Shown: piece by piece, positions 1-12,416 of the stretch | Layout of the letters: every line of letters starts with the position of its first letter | Numbering within the stretch: the stretch's first letter is position 1 | DNA from: Pezicula radicicola | Taxonomy: Eukaryota > Ascomycota > Leotiomycetes > Helotiales > Dermateaceae | Assembly (NCBI GenBank): GCA_003008705.1 | Contig: PDUO01000014.1 | Location: 532,696 to 596,695 of the forward strand | Reading direction: 5' to 3' | Length of the DNA: 64,000 nt | Program-made: the position numbers and the translations under genes | The notes under the pieces: generated by a model | Seen by the model: the letters and a program-made list of their open reading frames with translations, nothing else | What the model was told of the DNA's origin: nothing | The model's database searches: none

Positions 1-529
1 TATGTACCGTGTCAATTGCTTCTTAAATTTGAGAGATCATTTTGAGTAGCTCGCTCGATTTGGGTAACCTATTTACTTATTTGGAGAAACGTAATTGTTT
101 TAACTAACTCACTTAATATAAAGCCCAATTGAAAATGATCACTCCAAAAGCAATTTTTACGGTATTCCATAATTTGCAGACGTTATCCCGTATTGTCACT
201 TGTCCCTATTCACAGCCCCTATGCTTGCCTTACGAAACCCACCTTAAAGACTGAGGACAACTCGGCGTACACCTGTTAGCAATCGAACTCTGTCACTGAA
301 ACCAGATTGAAGGCTTAGAATATACATATAATCGAGATCCAGCGACACCAACCAAAATACGCAATCAATCCCCAACGCCTTTGCTATGCAAAACTCCACT
401 CCCGGTATCTATCTCCCATAAAGTACACTCTGCCTAGACAGGGCTCTTTTGTCAATTCCATGCCGTTCGTTGCACCCTCATTCCGTCTTTCTGCCCATAT
501 CATTCTCTTCGTTATGTCCAGCGCCAGAA
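1..529. other. intergenic DNA, no gene seen
   Basis: AT-rich sequence with no supported gene. The first 130 bases carry degenerate copies of a GTAACTCACTTGATTT-like motif (46-61 and 104-119) that also occurs as a small array near 17.7 kb. The rest is the 3' flank of the SNARE gene. Confidence 0.6.
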
Positions 530-928
530 TCAGAAGATTCTCAAAAGCAGTCCCCAGATAAACCACAGCAGAATCACACCGCCACTAATCAGCCCCGCCA
601 ACTTGAATATGGCAACTTTATTCCCACTCGCCGCCATCCTTCCCAATCGCCCCGCGGATCCTTTCAGGCTAGTTGACATGCTGGAGAAGGTGTCAGACTA
701 CAAGCCTCGGCTGTCAGCATTTCCTTTCTTCCTTTCTCCAAGGCGGACTTGTCCAAGGGCAAACTCAGGCATTCAGGGAGCAGAGGCACATACAGTACTA
801 TCTATGATATCTTGCGATCTCGCATTATCGTATATGTCAACCGTGACACCACGGAGAGCGGTGACCTTTGCAGAGAGTTCCGAGAGCCGGTTGTTGTTCT
901 GGCGTTCGCGCTCATAGGCGTCTGACAT
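530..928 (-). CDS. sft1: Qc-SNARE of the Golgi, Sft1/Bet1 type
   Basis: A 100-residue tail-anchored SNARE expected to act in membrane fusion at the early secretory pathway/Golgi. Two exons: 794-928 and 530-697. The intron (698-793) has GTATGT, a GCTGAC branch site and TAG, and joins in phase 0. The first exon gives a heptad helix with VTALRGVTVDIYDNA; the second continues with SSMSTSLKGSAGRLGRMAASG, the SNARE core, then a single C-terminal membrane helix (AIFKLAGLISGGVILLWFIW) and a short tail. Length fits Sft1/Bet1 family members (about 95-140 aa). I favour Sft1 over Bet1 because the N-terminal extension is short; this choice is inference. It is divergent from the Ysc84 gene, with 705 bp between start codons. 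Confidence 0.85.
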
Positions 929-1633
929 CTTTGCTGCTCTCGATTCTTGATCAGAAATACTCTGCTCGTCCGCGCGATTCTTTTGCTAGTATGTACGGTG
1001 AGTGAGGGTAGGCAGTGTGCGTTGTGAGCGTGCGACAGGAGGGAGAGACGTGTATGGGATTATTTGGTTGATACTTCGTACCAGATTCGGTGTTTCGAGA
1101 TCGCTCGGATGCGGTCTTTGTTCGGGGGCCCCTGGAGGCGGGGGAAATCGAATAACTTTAAGGCTCGATCAGCGCGTATTGAGTTCGTGGGGTGCAGTGG
1201 CAATAATGGTTGTGTAGGTGTGTAGAAACTAGTTTGCAGCGTTTAGGGAGTGAGTGACTGGTTGTGGTTGAAGAGTGCCTGTTGTTGCTTGCGTGGATCT
1301 TCCGGCAGTGCACAGTTCAGCCTTCAGCCACTCCAATGCTCGGCACTACATCATCAGACTGCATTGATCTAACTTCCTTACAATTTCATCAGCATCACAA
1401 CATTGGGCTCTCACCTTTGTCACATTTGCTCTTGCAGACTCATAGCTAATACTCTGAAGATACTCGTGCACAAGCGAATAGGCACTTTTCAATAGCTGAA
1501 CTCCGCAGCTTCTCTTCGTTGTATTCTCAGAGAGTCTTTAGAGCTTAGCTACCCCACTACCATTTAGGCGCAAAGTCCGGCGCATCCTTAAGAACACGAT
1601 CACACCTTTCTACAGAACCTCAACTCCTTCAAA
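929..1633. promoter_or_regulatory. shared divergent 5' region of sft1 and ysc84
   Basis: A 705 bp gap between the two divergent start codons. It must hold both promoters and 5' leaders. I see no convincing coding region; the open frames here are short and lack family resemblance. Confidence 0.5.
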
Positions 1634-3076
1634 ATGCCTTTGGGTATACACAATCCGCTTCCCTCGTCTGTGGCGTGTAAGGAACCTTCAATCTCTCCCC
1701 CATCAGCTTCATTACGGCGCAGTGGATGACTGACCCCTCCAACAGCAGAATGCAAAAAGTGCGGGCAGATCTTAGCATCTTTCGTTGACCCACGGCAAGC
1801 TTTTGGTCCTGACAAAATTATTCCTCCATCTATTCTTGCAAATGCGAAGGTGAGTTCTCCTTTGTCCGGTGCAAAGCTGTCTTTACAATGAGGCATTATT
1901 GTCCTGTAAGGCGTTCACTAAGCGGAAGAATAGGGCCTTGCAATTCTCACTGTCCTCAAGGCCGGATTCCTCGGTTCAGGCAGATATGGGAATGGACTTG
2001 TTGTAGCTCGTCTCGCAGATGGGTCTTGGAGTGCTCCATCAGCAATAGGAACAGGAGGAGCTGGCTTTGGAGGTCAAATTGGCTTCGAACTTACAGATTT
2101 CGTCTTTATTCTGAACGATGCAGCGGCCGTACGAACTTTCTCGCAAGCAGGGTCTCTTACACTTGGTGGAAATGTCTCCATAGCGGCAGGGCCTGTAGGA
2201 CGTAATGCCGAAGCAGCTGGAGCAGCAAGCATGAGGGGTGTGGCTGGCGTTTTCAGTTATTCGAAAACGAAGGGATTGTTTGCTGGTGTCAGTTTGGAGG
2301 GAAGTGCCATCATTGAGAGGAGAGATGCAAATGAGAAGCTATACGGGACAAGATACACAGCTCGTCAACTCCTGGAAGGTGCTGTAAGGCCGCCTCCTGC
2401 TGCAGCTCCATTGATGAACGTCCTAAACTCGAAAGCATTTGCTGGCATAAGGGCCTCAGACAATGCGATGTACAATGATATTCCAGTCTATGACGACCGC
2501 CACGATGATGTGGTTTGGGAAGGTCGCAGAGGCAGTGGATATGGTGAAGGCGTTCGAACGAATCGCACAGGCAGTGTGAGTGATGGAGTCAGAGGCAACT
2601 CCTCCGATTATGTCTATTCAGATAAGCCCAAGCGGGCCTCAACTTGGGCTGATGACATCTACGACCGGAATCCTTCCGGCGGTAGTACACGGAACGCCAG
2701 GGTGGGCAGTGGCTTCGGCGATGACTATGTCTACAGTGACAACAATGGTTCGTCCAGCCCTAGAGTCGGCAACGGCCCCGGCCCAGGTCGGCCCATTTCC
2801 GCAAAACCAATTTTCCAGAGCAAGACTGGTGGTCTGCGGGATAACCAAGCTGTGGCGTTGTTCACGTTTGATGCAGATCAACCTGGAGATTTGGGATTCA
2901 AAAAGGGCGATATTATTACGGTCACCAAGAAGACAGACAGTACTAACGACTGGTGGTATGCTCTGTCTCCTGCATTCTTGTCCACTGCGGAGTACACACT
3001 AACTTTGAACAGGACTGGTATCATTGGCACAAGAACCGGAATCTTCCCCAGTAACTACGTGGAGATGAAGAAGTAG
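1634..3076 (+). CDS. ysc84: Ysc84/Lsb4 (SH3YL1-type) actin-patch protein with SH3 domain
   Basis: A 410-residue protein of the Ysc84/SH3YL1 family, which binds phosphoinositides and actin at endocytic patches and partners with Las17/WASP. Four exons: 1634-1676, 1746-1849, 1934-2955, 3013-3076. The N-terminal YSC84 (SYLF) domain is unmistakable: a CxxC pair (SECKKCG), then VDPRQAFGPDKIIPP, GLAILTVLKAGFLGSGR, GFGGQIGFELTDFVFILN and AGPVGRNAEAAGAAS, over residues 1-220. A low-complexity Gly/Ser linker follows. The C-terminal SH3 domain (ALFTFDADQPGDLGFKKGDII ... DWW ... GIFPSNYVEM) is split by the last intron, which interrupts the conserved WW pair. The start is chosen because MPLGIHNPLPSS matches the family N-terminus. 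Confidence 0.95.
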
Positions 3077-4191
3077 GCGTCATATACTTACTACAGAGAG
3101 ATTTTTCAATTCTAACCAAAGCAAATTCATTTTCTATACTGGTGCCGAGGGCCTTTCCTATTTACGTATTCTTTACATCTTCTGGGGACGTGTGTTTTTG
3201 GGTTTGGAGAACACTGGGCATATATAGGGTTTCTACTTTTACGGAGAGAGGAGTTCTTCTATGCTTTGTTAGCGCTGATAGCGTGTACTTCTTTTGCGAC
3301 CAGTTAGGGCAATGAATATATTCAAAAATGACCTGTGCGTTCTTTTCCCTGTCAAGGTTGTTACTTGTTGACAAGATGGTGTGTTCTAGAGTCGTGGGCA
3401 CGTAGTTGGTAATTAGTTTTTTGCAGGTAGGTCCCATGCCCGCAACACCGAAGCTACAGATGGCTGAAGCATGGCTTGAATAGAGAGGTTGGAAATATTT
3501 AGATAATCTCCTTGACTTTTAAGAAGTTGACTTTCATTTAGCACTTGGACTTGTGTAGTTAAGTAATTTTTAGACTATAAAGTTTAGTACTTAGGTAGGT
3601 AAGCTTGCTTGAATATATGGCAGGAAGCTGACCTGGTGATCCTGTATACTACTACTCATCTACTATTCGGATATTACAAACAGAAGGATATAGAAGCTTC
3701 AGTTAAAATACCCATGTCACATATTAAGGTTATATAGCAATTTCGTTTTGTGGTTTTAAAAAGAATTTATGCTATTTTGGGTATTTTCCTACTATATTCC
3801 CAATTTCCAACTACATGTCAATACCTAACGCCAGTAAAAGACATTCAACAAACAAACAAAACCTGAAAGGTTCGCTCCATCTCATAAAACTCCCAGGTAT
3901 CTCTGTAAAAAGAAAACCACTCCTGATCATGAGCTTATATATTCCTTTCTATTCCTTCCTTCCATCCATAACAATATGATTACAATATCAAAAATCACAA
4001 ATCCCTTCCTTTCCTCTATGAAAAAATATCGACGTAAGGATATCGACATAAAGGGTAAACACGAGTACCCAGTAACAAAATTCCTGTTTTCCTCCTTGAA
4101 ATATCGACATAAGAATATCGACATAAATAGCCATCCATTCCATCCCTCCTATACCTTCCTCCGATACCTCCTGACCTCCCAAGCCTCAGAC
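3077..4191. other. intergenic DNA with a short duplicated repeat
   Basis: The 3' flanks of two convergent genes. No gene is supported; a minus-strand open frame near 3162-3437 shows no family features. A small repeat at 4026-4126 is listed separately. Confidence 0.6.
4026..4126. repeat. paired 14-bp-spaced ATATCGACATAA repeats
   Basis: Four copies of ATATCGAC(A/G)TAA lie at 4026, 4040, 4101 and 4115. They form two doublets, each with 14 bp spacing, 75 bp apart. The pyrimidine-rich flanks upstream of each doublet are also alike, which suggests a duplicated unit of about 40 bp. It sits downstream of the stop codon of the small minus-strand gene. Confidence 0.75.
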
Positions 4192-4722
4192 TTAAACAGC
4201 TTGAGCTGCCTGAATCATACGTCTCGGAATAGAAATCGATAGTCTTCCGTTATTAGCAGCAGCTCGTTGCTGAGATGCCAAGATGGCAGCTTGAATCATG
4301 GCATCTTGAGCCTCATCTTGAGCGTCGAAGATGGATTTTAATGTTAGCGGTTTCTTGTCATTTTCCCCCTCTTGAGGCTTCGGCTTGAAGATAGCTGCTG
4401 CTGCTGAGTTTACTGGTATTCTGAGCAATGGTGTCGGCTCGGTTCCCTCGAGGGTGAAATTTGGTGCCTTGGCGGATTTATTTGTCGTTGTCTTTACTAT
4501 TCTTCCTCCTAAGGTTGCTCCTCGCTTAGTGTTTGGGGGTGGTGTGATTGACTTTGTGGACCTTGTTGATCTTAGTTGAGGGGTTTGTTGCTGTTCTTGT
4601 TGTTGCTTGCCATTTCGGACGATGTTGCTGAGTTGATTGGGGATAGGGTTGCGTGTTGGTTGGGCCAAAGCGTTGGTGTTGTTGTCCCTGGCAGTGTTGT
4701 GGCTTCGGAGGATTGGAGCCAC
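4192..4722 (-). CDS. hypothetical low-complexity protein
   Basis: A single-exon frame of 176 residues. It is rich in Gln, Asn, Thr and basic residues in the N-terminal half (for example KQQQEQQQTPQ), with an Ala-rich helical stretch near the C-terminus (DEAQDAMIQAAILASQQRAA) and a basic tail (SIPRRM). I recognise no domain. Length, biased but protein-like composition, and isolation from other genes support it being real. An upstream leader intron cannot be excluded, because the sequence just before the ATG contains possible splice sites. Confidence 0.5.
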   Translation of the reverse strand: MAPILRSHNTARDNNTNALAQPTRNPIPNQLSNIVRNGKQQQEQQQTPQLRSTRSTKSITPPPNTKRGATLGGRIVKTTTNKSAKAPNFTLEGTEPTPLLRIPVNSAAAAIFKPKPQEGENDKKPLTLKSIFDAQDEAQDAMIQAAILASQQRAAANNGRLSISIPRRMIQAAQAV

Positions 4723-6871
4723 TGTTGGAAGAAGATGTTAGTATATATGTAATATATGAACGCGATGGTCAAAAGCAAAGAACAGAAATATGATAGATTA
4801 GGTGTAGAAGCTCAATAGCAACTGATGGAGGGAGGGAAGTATCATCGCAGACAGCGAGGGATATAGGAATGTTGATTAAGCGAGCCTGGCCCACTCCCCT
4901 TTCCACGCCCGCTGCAACTCAGTAACACGGCTGTATGTGCAAAGCACATTCCATCGCCATAATACCCGAGGTTAGAGCAGTGATTGAAGTCCCAACTAAG
5001 AGCAAAGTACTCGGGTTTCATCCTGTAGCCCAAATCCGACTGGGATTTCCGGGCCAGAACGGAAAGTGCGATAAGCTTAGGGAGACCTTACTTGCTTGAA
5101 GTATGCTGTATGAAGTGAAGAGTGACACGAAAGGTAGTTGCAGGTTTGCAGGAGCTACCGGGCGCTCTTGTCAACCTCCAAAGACCATACAATGCATGCG
5201 TGCAAAGACGAAAGGAAATGGGGATGCTTACTATTGATAGACTTTTGTCGGATTTCGACTTTTGTGAAGATACTGACGTCGCTGAGATAGAAATCTTGAG
5301 AGTAAGAGGTGTTTAATTCCTGGGGTTCTTGGATAAGGTTGTCGTAAATTGTGTGTGTGTGACAGAGAGAGAGAGAGGTTGAATACGAGAAGATGAGTTG
5401 ACTTAAGGGGTTGAGCGGATAGTCTTATTTTGAACCAGACTGAGCTAATGGGCTGCGAATTTTTGTAGACGTAACATAGTGCTTAGACTAAGGCGACTTG
5501 AACGAAAATATTTTATTGCAAAAAGGACTGGGCTAAGATTTTAACACGTGTTTGGGCAATTATAGTGGCATATAGCTCAAAATAGAGACACTAATATAAT
5601 TTAGCTCTATATAGATTGAAAGGCTAGATAAGCTTGACGAGGATTGCTAAGAGAAATGCCTTCTCTCTGTTAATCGTAGATCTTCTCTTTTCTTTGTAAT
5701 TCTATACCTTACCTAACTACCTACTAAATAAATGGTACTAAGTAGTAGATAATAATAGAGATTTAATGACTTATTATACCTGTGGAAAAAGATACTTCTT
5801 CAAAACGTAACTAGTTTTGTATTAATTCTATACGTGTTGCATTAGCTAAGGAATAAATTTTATAACACGCTCTATACCTAAAATTTGATTACTTAGGATA
5901 ATGACGTTGTAGTAAGTAAGAACGACTTTGAGTGATAAACCCGGCGCACCTTGCTAGCCATATAGAATTAAGCGGGTCAATTGCAGAGGAAAGAAAGGCG
6001 TTAAGCAAGCCTATTTTGAATCAGACTGACTAAACTAGGTAGTTATCAACAAGACTAGTCAGACCAGTTATGAGAAAGTTGAACTCACGGTGACTCAACT
6101 AATCAGCTGTCTCTGTCCTGTACTCTCCTTATGGCATGCAAGGATGACATTGGAACCAAGATGTAACACCCTTTATAAAAGTTCAATATTCTTATTGAGA
6201 ATGAGCTTTTATAATGTATAGAGTCAGTATCGTGTTTTCTATTCCTTGTTGAGTTGTAAGCCGTACGCACCATCGAAGCGAGAACGACAATGGTAAGATT
6301 ACACTAATTATAGTAAACCCAAGGGAATCTATTTCGGACTCTCTTGAATCATCTAAATTATCATAGTAAGAAGACTTGAGTGGCAAGCTTTATCATCACT
6401 TTATATTCTCCACAGTCATTAAGGGCAGATTCAACAGCGAAATAGCAAGAATGCAAAAGCAAAAGGGACTAGCATAGCATTATACACCAATAATATGGAA
6501 TTGGCTGAAAAGAGAAGCAAAATCTTGGTAAATGCTAAAAATCCATAGGATCTGACTGCCAAATCGGAGAGCAATAATCCAAGATGTGTAAAAACTGCTG
6601 GTAAATGCAAATGACATTTGGCATTCCTCTCTGTGCCTTGTACATTCAATAAGCTAAGTCGAAGTAGTAAAGCAAATTATCGTATCTTTCCATCTCCTTT
6701 GTCATGAATCACATCAACCCTGGTAGCATGGATGCTCTAGACTTGAGAGTCAGCTATAATTTGCTTCTTTTGTTGAGTGTTGAGACTCACAGGGTTCAGT
6801 TTTAAGGAAGTCGAGGTTCAATTCTCGAATCCGCGTCACAGCCTTGCCAACCGACACGTCATGATATCTTA
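4723..6871. other. AT-rich intergenic DNA
   Basis: About 2.1 kb without a supported gene. It contains a GT/GA simple repeat near 5350-5380. Two similar stretches, near 5427 and 6010, both read (t)attttgaa(c/t)cagactgac/g and may be remnants of an old repeat. A T-arm-like segment near 6820 was considered for a tRNA and rejected. Confidence 0.5.
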
Positions 6872-9058
6872 TCATATTCCGAGTCCAATCCGTCTCCAAG
6901 CATTCTCAGTGTCTCGACAAAGGGACAGGAAATCTTCATTTTCGAGGTTTTCACAGATGAAGTCATTTAGTAGTACATGTCGCTGCTCTTCATCCAGCTC
7001 CGAATATCCTTGTACGTCCCAGATTTCCTTTGGTGCCGGACGGGCTCTGTATCTAGTGACAAAGGAGTCTAGCTCATTCAGGAAGTCTTCTGGCGGCGAG
7101 ATAGGACGCGATAAACTAGCTGCTCTGGCTCCAGCTGATTCATTGGCCTGAACTGGCATTAGTGGTGCATCTATGCCATCGAAGATAGGACCTGTCTGTG
7201 TGCCTTGGTCTATCATTTTAGCACGCTTGACAGTCTGTGGAGGTACAGACTCTGCAGGCGCAACTCGCTTAGGCGGAAGAATGGCTTTTGATTGCAGGCC
7301 GGATGAAGATTTAGATCTAGCAGCAGCACTCTTTGCAGCCAAAGGTGAAGGCTCCTCTTGCACATCACGAGAAGAAGATGGTAAAGGCGCACCTGGAGCA
7401 GAAGTTTCTTCCGATGTATTCTCCGAGATCTTTGCAGCCGTACTTTTACGATGAGCAGCACGTCTGGCCGGATTTACTTCTGGTGTTAATGCATTGTTGG
7501 ATGCTGGTTTATCACCTTCAATATTTGAGGCACCTTGGTTCATTGGTGCCGGCTTCGGCAATGGTGGGAGATCAGCAACGATAGAAGATCGGGATCTGGT
7601 GGGCTCTCCACGTTTGGGAAACGGAAGTGTACGCTTGGGCGGAAGCCAAGGATCTGGGAGAGTGTAGACAGACGGTGTAGAAGCTGGACGCTGAGAAAAA
7701 TCAGGGTTAAAACGTCTCGACTCTCCATGCGACACGCTAGAGCGGTCTAGCTGCGATGATGGCTCAAAAGAAGCACGTCTCATACGCACGGAGTCATTTT
7801 GAGTTGGGAAAAACGGAGATGTGATATTTTGTTGAACTGAAAATCCATCAAGCCCACCTTGAACTACACCGGTTTGTCGTTCTAATTCTGTCTGCGTTCG
7901 AGATAGTAAGCGCGAGTTACTTGGGGTCGGTGTGTCGTGATGGGGATTAGAGATTTGTGCTGTTTCATGCTCTTGGTTCATAGCCTGCTCTATATCAGTA
8001 CATTGACCATATACTGGGGTTGCCTGCGGCGCACCTCTCGTTCGGCTTGAGCAAGATATAAATTTGAGGAAGATGGCCTCTTCATCATGTCGTTTGTAGA
8101 ATCCAGTTGGGCGTTGTTGGGAGTAAGCAAAGACGCTGAAGGCACGGAAGAAGTGGAATGTGGCCGTGTGAAAGCTGGCAAGGGACTGCTAGACCTATAA
8201 AATCCAGAGCTAGCAGTGTCTGGCCGAGCAGGGACCTTGAAAGTGCTAGTCATTCCTTGTTGGTATGGTCCTAACAGATTTGGGGATGACAGTCCTTCGA
8301 AAGGTGGACGGCTTGATACTGCTGGCGGCAGTGAAACTCGGCCGGATGTCGACATAAGAGAAGTAGAAGAAGAAATTGGGATTACCGGAGAAATCGAGGA
8401 ATGGTTGTTTATTGCAGGGTTCAGTGTGTTGTTAGTGATTGGAAACTGAAGGTCTGCAATGATGTTCATAGCCGTGTTACAATCATGGTCATTTCTGAAC
8501 TTGATCTGGAGTCTTCGAACCTACACACTCGGAAATTAAAAAGTTTTCAGCAAGAAGGAAGACCTGCTGTCGTTCTAACAAGGTGGTGTAGCTGTCAATA
8601 AGAAAGGGATACTGCAGCAACATGTACGTACTGCATGAATAGACTTGGGGTAGCGCATTGCGAAGAAAGGACATTTCACAACCGTTTGTACAGGAGGATC
8701 CACACCTGACGAAGGATCAAATTCGCGGACATGCTGATCAAGTTGTCGTAGGTCCTGGGCTTCCTAGGGATGAAGTTGTATCAGCCCAACAGCAAATAGT
8801 CAACCTCAAGACAGTTGTGGAAAGACCTACAAGGACATTGCCGCCGGCAGTGATTTTCATAATAGTCTGCTGCTCGTATCTTCCAGAATCATGTTGGACT
8901 CTTACATTCTGCACAATGAATTGCATGTCATTTCTCACAACATGAGACCACTGGTTGTTGCGAGCACCGAATGGAAGCGTGCTGTGAGAGAACTTCACAA
9001 CAGGCAAAACCACATGAAGATGTGTTGAACCTTGAGAAGAAACTTGTGACGACGACAT
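6872..9058 (-). CDS. Rec114-like meiotic recombination protein
   Basis: My model has four exons (8831-9058, 8632-8763, 8035-8520, 6872-7984), all joined in phase 0, giving 652 residues. The N-terminal 160 residues form a beta-rich module: NNQWSHVVRNDMQFIVQNVR ... LEAQDLRQL ... VKCPFFAMRYPKS ... VRRLQIKFRNDHDCNTAMNI. This pattern fits the PH-like domain of Rec114. A long Ser/Pro-rich disordered region follows. The protein ends in a helical segment (FICENLENEDFLSLCRDTEN, then AWRRIGLGI), like the C-terminal helix of Rec114 proteins. Rec114 promotes meiotic double-strand breaks with Mei4. The family call rests on pattern only. The last intron (7985-8034, donor GTGCGC) is the weakest junction. 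The gene is divergent from rsc9. Confidence 0.55.
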
Positions 9059-9487
9059 ACTCAGATGAAAAATAAGAGCTGGAAAAGAAAGATGGTTTAG
9101 TGAAGAAGAATGTGATCAACAAACAATATCTAGTTAGTGTAAGATCAATATGTACGTATAGCAATGTGGCCAAAGTTCAGAGATTGTATCCTGATGCCAT
9201 TGGCGATATTCTTTTGAAAATGGTTTTGAGGTTGTAAGGTAGCAGTAGTTCAGAAGGAGCGTGAAGGTTTCGTGAGACGAAGGATGACCCAGTCACATGA
9301 TATTCTGGATAAACGGAACAATGACGGGCCGTTTTGCCTTGGGCGTGAAGCATCCGCAGCGCGAGAGCTTCAGGTCGCGAGTCGCAGGGCTGCATTCGCG
9401 GTTCAGATTGAAATTGTCGCATTCGACACACCCTTTCAAGCAATTGACCCACTAGCGCATGGCATATCCCTTTGGATAGTAGCAAAC
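9059..9487. promoter_or_regulatory. shared divergent 5' region of the Rec114-like gene and rsc9
   Basis: A 429 bp gap between divergent start codons. An open frame runs into rsc9 from upstream (from 9272), but the family N-terminus begins at 9488, so I treat this stretch as leader/promoter. Confidence 0.5.
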
Positions 9488-12416
9488 ATGGCGCCTCCTC
9501 CTCCACGAGATCCAGATTCCTCCATCAACTACACCACCGAATACAAAGACTTCATTGCGAAAGTTGGGGCTTACTGCGAGAAGAGAGGCACCAACTTTGA
9601 CCCAGAACCGCGCGTTGGGCAGAAAACCATCGATCTGCTGAAGCTGTACAATGCTGTGGTTGAGCGCGGAGGTTATGACAAAGTTAGCGACGAGAAGTTG
9701 GCTTGGAGGAAGCTTGGACAGGAGTTCAACCTAGGAACGAACAACCTGCCTGCGCTGGCATTCAGTTTGAAGACTCAATACTACAAGTACCTCGCGGCGT
9801 ATGAGATTTCGACATTGCATGGCAAAGAACCACCACCAAGAGAAATTCTTGAAGATACGACGGCCAAAGGATCCGGATTGCTTAAACGAACTTTGGAAAA
9901 CTACAAACCCGCGTCGCGAAGAGAAACTGGTGCACTTGGAAACGATCCAGATGATGTCTCTGGTGATGATGGGACACCTGTCAGAGAAAGAAATGGAAGT
10001 GAGGACACTCCAGGTTCTGGCGGCCGCGTTACGAGGGGTTTAAGGCAGGCGCCACCACCAAGAATTCTGTTCCAGCCAGACACAAATCCTGCACGCCGCA
10101 ACCCTCAGCCTCACTCGCAAAACTCGGGATCTTCCCACAATATGCACAGCTCTTCCCATACACCATCCCAAGCCCCAAGAGGTGCCTCTACATCTTATAA
10201 TCCCTCTTCAAGTACAGAGAGCATGTCGGTTGCTGTAGCCAATTATGAGCCTCGACAACAAGTGCCTCTTCCCCTTCGCCCTGTCATTACACCTGGTAAC
10301 AATCCTGCACAATGGATCCAACGTCAGGCTATGTTAAAGCAGATGTCAGAGAGCAGAACAAATCAAGCACAGAATGCGTCGACGCGTGGAATGATGCTTC
10401 CAGGCAGTAGGTTTCCCTTTTTTTACGCAAACAACCATTTCCGTCTTTTTTTTTCTTCTTTTTTTTTTCTAATCATGTTTGCCATGTTCTTTCTGACATA
10501 ATGTAGATGGCTTCGACGGCCCAAATATATATGTACGATGTCTCCTCGCACTCAAGTCAGGCATACCAGCAGAGCAAGATTACGCCTTACATCACCTGGT
10601 CAAAATCTCGATGGAACGTGGCGATAAGTATAGATTCGAGTCATTTCCTGGTTTAGCTGAAGCTTTGATTGATAAACTTATTGAAGTCAGCTCGCTCTTC
10701 TACAAAGTTGATTGGCAAATATCATACATGGACGAAGATGGAAGCAGCAACTCGGATGTCATTGACGGCCTGGAAGGCACGTCTGACATTTTGGAACGAA
10801 TCAAGAAGCTGCAACGAATCAACGTGGATGACAACATTCAAGATGAACGCTTTAGCGACCGTCTCCTACAGATCAATGAGGCCGCTCTGACTCTACGTAA
10901 CATGGTCATGCTGGAGGAGAACGCCCAGTACGTTTCTGACCTGCAGCCATTGCGAGATTTTCTCAGCATAGCTCTGAATCTGCCACCTCTAGACAGTGTT
11001 GTCGAACTAAAGCACTATGCTCTCGATATTGCGGAACAGATCACCAAGTATCTGTTCTTTGAAATCAACGACCCCTTATATCTTTCACTTCTCGACCAAT
11101 TGCAGTCTCAGGATCGAGGTGCAATTCTCACTTCTTTGCGGGCCATCAGCAGGATTTCCATGAATCTTGAAGAAAATAATAACCTAATGGGTGTTCCAAC
11201 TGCAGCTATTCAAAATATCATGGATTGGACCCTCCTTAATGACGAGGATCTTGTCCACGCATGCTTGGATTTCCTTTACCAGTACACTGCCGTTGTGGAT
11301 AACGTTGATTTCATGATCACTGAACTGCAGATTGAGCCACTCATTAACCAATTGACACGACTACTTCAACACGGCTCTAAGACAGTCGAGAAAGAGCACC
11401 CCCTAGCACGCGAATACAAGCGTCCAGCACCGCCAGAGCCAGCTCCTGTGCCGAAAGAGCTTCTGGTACAACTTATGAGACTGGACGAGCCTGAACGAAG
11501 CTCTCAATGGCTCCGCTGCCTGTGTGAAGAGGATAGAGATGAGTCAATTACCCAGATCGCCCTCTGGCAGGCATACCAAGCAAGGTTTAACAACCCTCTG
11601 ATGGAACAAGGGCGTGCGTCGCTTCTTCCTGCTGCCGAATTCATCAAAGGCGTTAGCACAACATTCGCAGATAAAGCTACTGCTCAGGTTCAACCAGGCC
11701 CAGTACAGAAATTCATCATCAAAGGCATTCGGTTCCGAAGCGTGCCTGTAGACTTCAAGGGAGAGGAATTCAGCAAGTGTCGTTGGCGACGATATCCTAC
11801 AAGCAGCGTTGAATGTGGGGAGTATTTCATGGCCGGAGAATCGATGTGGAACCACATACTCAGAGACCACCTCCATACAAACACTCACGACAATGGAAAG
11901 TATAGCAATCACGTCCAGGATTATGTTTGCCTCTGGGGTTCTTGTAAGAGATACATGCATTCCCCAGCTTCCAAATTGTCTGAGATTGCAAGTCATATTA
12001 AGGTTCATCTTCCGGTGGCTAAAAAGACCGCTGATCCCTACGGTCCTCCACCGGCGAAGAAGAGTAGACCCTCATATATTATCCCAGCGCCACGACAATC
12101 CCATAATCACTATTACACCGCGAGCGATGAACGTGGGGAAGCTGCTGGTATCCCTTTGAGCGCTGTTCTCGTCCTCCGGAATCTGGCTCGTAATCTGCCA
12201 AAGACTGATGCTGAAGAGATTGCTTTGAAGACTGAGGATAAGGTTTCGTGGGTTGCAAAATTATTCAAGCCTGTAGAGCCACGTTTGTTTGACGTCTTTG
12301 CGCACAACAGGCTCTTGGTAAGTACACTCTAAGGCCCTACATTAATGATCAGGAAGCTAATTGTTGAATAGTGCACCTACATGGCGGACTTATTGGCTGC
12401 TATAAAGGAGGCATAG
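9488..12416 (+). CDS. rsc9: RSC chromatin-remodelling complex subunit Rsc9, ARID domain
   Basis: A 924-residue nuclear protein, the fungal Rsc9/ARID2-like subunit of the RSC nucleosome remodeller. Three exons: 9488-10406, 10507-12317, 12372-12416; the last encodes only the final 14 residues. Residues ~15-110 form an ARID DNA-binding domain (YKDFIAKVGAYCEKRG ... LYNAVVERGGYDKV ... WRKLGQEF ... YYKYLAAYE). A charged linker and Asn/Ser-rich region lead into a large armadillo-like helical region (~330-620). A C2H2-like segment with CGEYF ... HILRDHLH spacing follows, then a short C-terminal helix. The start was chosen at MAPPPPRDP, matching fungal homologues. Intron 1 sits in a pyrimidine-rich tract (10440-10470). 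Confidence 0.92.

Noticed and set aside
4842..5316. Short frames on both strands near 4.8-5.3 kb
   Set aside because: Low coding resemblance and stops in all continuing frames.
6800..6850. Possible tRNA T-arm (GAGGTTCAATTCTCG)
   Set aside because: The stem pairs only with an 8-base loop, and no acceptor stem, D-arm or anticodon arm can be drawn around it.
9272..9487. In-frame N-terminal extension of Rsc9
   Set aside because: The extra 72 residues have no family resemblance and the conserved N-terminus begins at 9488.
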